The position numbers were made by a program, and so were the translations under genes. A DNA stretch of 7,757 bases from Devosia sp. (GTDB lineage Bacteria; Pseudomonadota; Alphaproteobacteria; Rhizobiales; Devosiaceae): contig DROE01000134.1 in the NCBI GenBank assembly GCA_011322005.1, positions 1-7,757 of the forward strand. The letters run 5' to 3'. Below the pieces are notes generated by a model. It searched no databases. It was given only the letters and a program-made list of their open reading frames with translations, and was not told the DNA's origin. Positions 5,775-7,757 of the stretch are shown here, in pieces (the stretch's first letter is position 1; every line of letters begins with the position of its first letter).

Positions 5775-6188
5775 ATGTATAATTCCCACAAGCGCATCGC
5801 CGCCAGCATGACTGCCCTGGTTCTGGGATTTGCAGCAGGAGGATTTGCCGTGAACGCACAGCAGAATACCGACACCGAAACCGCACCGGTCGAGTTGGTC
5901 GGCTGCGAAATCAAGGCCATAAATTCCAACGGCATGACGACACTGGAAAGTGTGTTTCGTGCCGAAGAAGCGGTCACCGGGACCTATTCCTTCAAGGTGG
6001 TGAAGTCCGGCCTCTCTGGCTCCTCCAACATCTCCCAGGGCGGCAGTTTTGTCGCCGAGCCTGAGGAAACAGTGACCCTTGGCCGGGTGATGCTGGGGGG
6101 TGGCGGGGCCACTTATGACGTGAGCCTGAAAGTGGAAACAGAAGGCGAAAGCTATTCCTGCGCTGAACATTTTGCCGACGAGGCCTAG
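5775..6188 (+). CDS. csgH: Curli assembly chaperone CsgH
   Basis: A 137-residue predicted periplasmic protein of the CsgC/CsgH family, small immunoglobulin-like beta-sandwich proteins that stop curlin subunits from forming amyloid before export. CsgH is the form described in alphaproteobacteria. Residues 1-28 are a Sec signal peptide (KRIAASMTALVLGFAAGGFAVNA), leaving a mature domain of about 108 residues. The mature part starts near VELVGCEIKAI, continues through TGTYSFKVVKSG and a Gly/Ser-rich loop SGSSNISQGGSF, and ends with YDVSLKVETEGESYSCAEHF, all beta-rich. It has just two cysteines after the signal, C44 and C129, near the first and last predicted strands and able to form a disulfide. 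The gene lies 95 bases after csgA on the same strand and before a strong terminator. The family call rests on size, fold pattern, the CEIKAI-type start and its place between two curlin genes. Confidence 0.82.
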   Translation: MYNSHKRIAASMTALVLGFAAGGFAVNAQQNTDTETAPVELVGCEIKAINSNGMTTLESVFRAEEAVTGTYSFKVVKSGLSGSSNISQGGSFVAEPEETVTLGRVMLGGGGATYDVSLKVETEGESYSCAEHFADEA

Positions 6189-6223
6189 CTGACGCATAAA
6201 ACTCTGCCATGACTTGAAATAAT

Positions 6224-6255
6224 GAGGGTTCCGGGAAACCGGAGCCCTCTTTTTT
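6224..6255 (+). terminator. Strong intrinsic terminator after csgH
   Basis: An 11-bp stem (6224-6234 with 6239-6249, one T-G wobble) is closed by a GAAA tetraloop and followed by six T residues. This ends the csgA-csgH transcript, so the second curlin gene needs its own promoter. Confidence 0.92.
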
Positions 6256-6333
6256 ATGGTCATTCTACTCCGTAAGCCGCGGATTCCGCGTTGTTTTTCA
6301 GAGACCAAAGCGCCAGAGATTTTGCTTAACGGT

Positions 6334-6394
6334 TTCTGAACGGCCCATTGTGGCTTCGTTCAAACAGGGGGCGCTAAACCTGTTTCATCAACAA
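6334..6394 (+). promoter_or_regulatory. Upstream region of the second curlin gene with boxes shared by the first
   Basis: TTCTGAA (6334-6340), N17, GTTCAA (6358-6363), N10, CTAA (6374-6377), N8 and CATCAACAA (6386-6394) repeat the arrangement before csgA. Here the dyad is exact: TGAAC (6337-6341) and GTTCA (6358-6362), 16 bases apart. The region lies after the csgH terminator, where a separate promoter is required. The rest of the csgH to second-curlin gap shows no other gene. Confidence 0.45.
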
Positions 6395-6423
6395 GCACAA
6401 CAGCACTCAGCATCACAAAACCC

Positions 6424-6429
6424 AAGGAG
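6424..6429 (+). promoter_or_regulatory. Shine-Dalgarno site deciding the start of the second curlin gene
   Basis: AAGGAG lies seven bases before the ATG at 6437. An in-frame ATG at 6350 would put 29 extra residues ahead of a complete signal peptide, so 6437 is the start. Confidence 0.7.
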
Positions 6430-6436
6430 ATCTGAA

Positions 6437-6862
6437 ATGACCATTCGCCCCCGCAAAGTTCTGAAAGCAATCGCCGCAGGCCTGATGGCCGTGACCATCG
6501 CCTCGCCGGTTCTGGCCGCCCCGGCCAATATTGGCGGTTCGCTTTCCATAACCATTCTGCCCGCCGCCGGAGAACAGGCCAACGCCATGCGCGCCGGCAT
6601 GCAGATTTTCCAGCTGATCAACGCCATGGAAAACGGCGCCAATATTTCCCAGAACGGATTGAATAACTCCGCTGGCATCGGCCAGGACGGTCTGGGCAAT
6701 AACGGTCTTATCTATCAGGATGGTGTGGGCCACAACGCCACCCTCAACCAGACCGGCAACAACAATTCCTATGGCATTTTCCAGTTTGGCGAGAACACCG
6801 ATGTCGACGTCTCCCAGTATGGCAATGACCAGACCGGCGCGACTTTTATCTTCGGTTTCTAG
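6437..6862 (+). CDS. Second curlin-like amyloid protein (minor subunit or nucleator candidate)
   Basis: A 141-residue secreted protein. Residues 1-27 form a signal peptide ending ASPVLA. Residues 28-66 are non-repetitive and moderately hydrophobic (SLSITILPAAGEQ, then MQIFQLINAMEN). Residues 67-132 contain six 11-residue curlin units with Q at 6 and G at 8. The final N is kept in units one, two and four but is H, T and Q in units three, five and six. A nine-residue tail TGATFIFGF ends the protein, the same length as the partial tail of the first curlin, but without cysteine and ending in aromatic residues. Fewer and looser repeats plus a special N-terminal segment suggest a CsgB-like nucleator or capping subunit, which is an inference; it could equally be a second CsgA. 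It is transcribed apart from csgA-csgH but has a similar upstream region. Confidence 0.85.
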   Translation: MTIRPRKVLKAIAAGLMAVTIASPVLAAPANIGGSLSITILPAAGEQANAMRAGMQIFQLINAMENGANISQNGLNNSAGIGQDGLGNNGLIYQDGVGHNATLNQTGNNNSYGIFQFGENTDVDVSQYGNDQTGATFIFGF

Positions 6863-6904
6863 GCCTTTTGCTTCAAAATCCGGCGCTCCTCCCACGCCGT
6901 TGAA

Positions 6905-6934
6905 CAGGGTCCGTCACCGACCTCCCGGACCCTG
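6905..6934. repeat. Inverted repeat after the second curlin gene
   Basis: CAGGGTCC (6905-6912) and GGACCCTG (6927-6934) are perfect 8-bp arms with a 14-base spacer, some 40 bases after the stop of the second curlin gene. No T tract follows on the plus strand; an A tract does. It could stop or stabilise the curlin transcript together with the next hairpin. Confidence 0.5.
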
Positions 6935-6966
6935 AAAAAAACCCGCTTCACTTTGGTGAAGCGGGT
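6935..6966 (-). terminator. Strong intrinsic terminator of the fadH-like gene
   Basis: ACCCGCTTCAC (6941-6951) and GTGAAGCGGGT (6956-6966) form a perfect 11-bp stem with a four-base loop. On the minus strand it is followed at once by a run of T residues (plus-strand A at 6935-6941), and it starts about seven bases after the TAA at 6973-6975. On the plus strand only TCACTTTT follows, so it may also end the curlin transcript less efficiently. Confidence 0.92.
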
Positions 6967-6972
6967 TCACTT

Positions 6973-7757
6973 TTACACTCTTGCATTGGCGCTCTTCCCG
7001 ATTTGTTCGGCCAGCTTCAGCCCTTCAGAAATGGCGCGCTTGGCGTCGAGTTCGCCGGCCTCTTTGGCCCCGCCAATCAGATGCACTTCAATACCATTGG
7101 GTGCGAGCAGGCCGGCCAGTTCATTGTTTTCAGTCTGCCCGGCACAGACCACAATATTGTCGACATCCAGAATTTGCGCTTCGTCCCCGACGCTGATGTG
7201 CAGGCCTTCATCGTCGATTTTGTCGTAGGTAACGCCGCCAATCATCTTCACACCACCCAGCATCATTTCCGCCTTGTGGATCCAGCCCGTAGTCTTGCCC
7301 AGAGTGCGTCCGAACTTTTCTTTTGAGCGTTGCAAAAGGAATATATGGCGTTTGGGAGAGGGCGGCATCGGGTGCGCGGCAAGCCCGGATTTCTGCCCGG
7401 CTTCATCGCTGGCCCAGTTGCCGTCAACGCCCCATTTTCTTCGGAAATCTTCAAGTTCAGTGTCGAAACTCTGCTGATTTTCAATCAAAAACTCCGCCAC
7501 ATCGAAGCCGATACCACCGGCGCCGATTATCGCCACGCGGCTGCCGATTGATGTTGCCCCGGTGATGGCTTCAACATAGGTGCATGTTTTGTGGTGAGTA
7601 ATGCCCTTGATGTCCGGCAAGCGCGGGCTTGCGCCGGTGGCCAGCACGATTGCATCAAAGCCCGAGGCCATTTCCGCGCCGGAAAAACGCTCTCCCAGCC
7701 GCACTTTGACGCCCCTGAGTTCCAGCAGTCCTGAGAAATAACGCAGGGTTTCGTCAA
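6973..7757 (-). CDS. fadH: NADPH-dependent 2,4-dienoyl-CoA reductase, C-terminal part (start outside the window)
   Basis: About 261 residues of the C-terminal end of a FadH-like flavoenzyme of roughly 670 residues, which reduces 2,4-dienoyl-CoA during beta-oxidation of unsaturated fatty acids. The frame is open to the right edge, reading FDETLRYFSGLLELRGVKVRLG with no start required. Visible motifs are IVLATGASPRLPDIKGI (FAD-domain strand and turn), RVAIIGAGGIGFDVAEFL (the GxGGIG NADPH-binding loop) and VDNIVVCAGQTENNELAGLL. The terminal HLIGGAKEAGELDAKRAISEGLKLAEQIG block is characteristic of FadH and related enoate reductases. The N-terminal TIM barrel with FMN and the 4Fe-4S cluster cysteines are beyond the window. 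Other members of this Old-Yellow-Enzyme/FAD fusion group (such as trimethylamine dehydrogenase-like proteins) remain possible, but the C-terminal blocks fit FadH best. Transcribed toward the curli cluster and closed by its own terminator. Confidence 0.88.
   Translation of the reverse strand, partial: DETLRYFSGLLELRGVKVRLGERFSGAEMASGFDAIVLATGASPRLPDIKGITHHKTCTYVEAITGATSIGSRVAIIGAGGIGFDVAEFLIENQQSFDTELEDFRRKWGVDGNWASDEAGQKSGLAAHPMPPSPKRHIFLLQRSKEKFGRTLGKTTGWIHKAEMMLGGVKMIGGVTYDKIDDEGLHISVGDEAQILDVDNIVVCAGQTENNELAGLLAPNGIEVHLIGGAKEAGELDAKRAISEGLKLAEQIGKSANARV

Noticed and set aside
5176..5886. Minus-strand open frame with repetitive, hydrophobic sequence opposite csgA
   Set aside because: Its periodicity simply mirrors the curlin repeats; the plus-strand frame has a signal peptide, a ribosome binding site and the family motif.
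6350..6436. Earlier ATG start for the second curlin gene
   Set aside because: It would place 29 residues before a proper signal peptide, and it overlaps the conserved upstream boxes; ATG 6437 has an AAGGAG.
6413..6895. Minus-strand open frame opposite the second curlin gene
   Set aside because: A shadow of the curlin repeats, with no start signals or family features.

Overview
The window looks like chromosomal DNA from an alphaproteobacterium, perhaps a Hyphomicrobiales or Rhodobacterales-like marine or soil lineage. This is inferred from the moderately high GC content, strong AAGGAG ribosome binding sites, the presence of a CsgH-type curli chaperone (known from alphaproteobacteria) and the overall gene content. 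Genus cannot be read from the sequence. No RNA gene, insertion sequence, integrase, CRISPR array or tRNA was seen.

Left part (1-3857) is metabolic. A fold-type IV PLP aminotransferase (D-amino-acid transaminase-like, 65-919, +) ends tail to tail with a small NATD1/YjdJ-type GNAT protein (916-1233, -), sharing a CTAG. The GNAT gene lies downstream of a fumarylacetoacetate-hydrolase-family gene (1275-2123, -), probably in one transcript. Divergent from these, across a 210-base regulatory gap with two small palindromes, is a UxaA-family sugar-acid dehydratase (2334-3857, +). A sugar-acid dehydratase beside an FAH-type diketo-acid hydrolase suggests breakdown of a 6-deoxy or related sugar acid to pyruvate and a C3 product. 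The substrate is not determined, and the dehydrogenase such a pathway would need is not in the window.

Middle part (3858-5103) holds a single AAA+/ORC-like ATPase with a C-terminal winged-helix-like region. It has no visible Shine-Dalgarno sequence. Its promoter-like hexamers would place transcription start at the ATG, and an 8-bp inverted repeat overlaps the -35 region, so a leaderless and possibly self-regulated gene is plausible.

Right part (5104-6972) is a compact curli amyloid cluster: a CsgA-like curlin with ten exact 11-residue half-repeats (5245-5679), the periplasmic anti-amyloid chaperone CsgH (5775-6188), a strong intrinsic terminator, and a second, divergent curlin-like protein (6437-6862) with its own upstream region. 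The regions upstream of the two curlin genes share a phased set of short boxes, implying co-regulation. The outer-membrane exporter CsgG and accessory CsgE/CsgF are not here and would have to be encoded elsewhere. The window closes with the C-terminal part of a FadH-like 2,4-dienoyl-CoA reductase (6973 to beyond 7757, -), followed by a very strong terminator hairpin between it and the second curlin gene.
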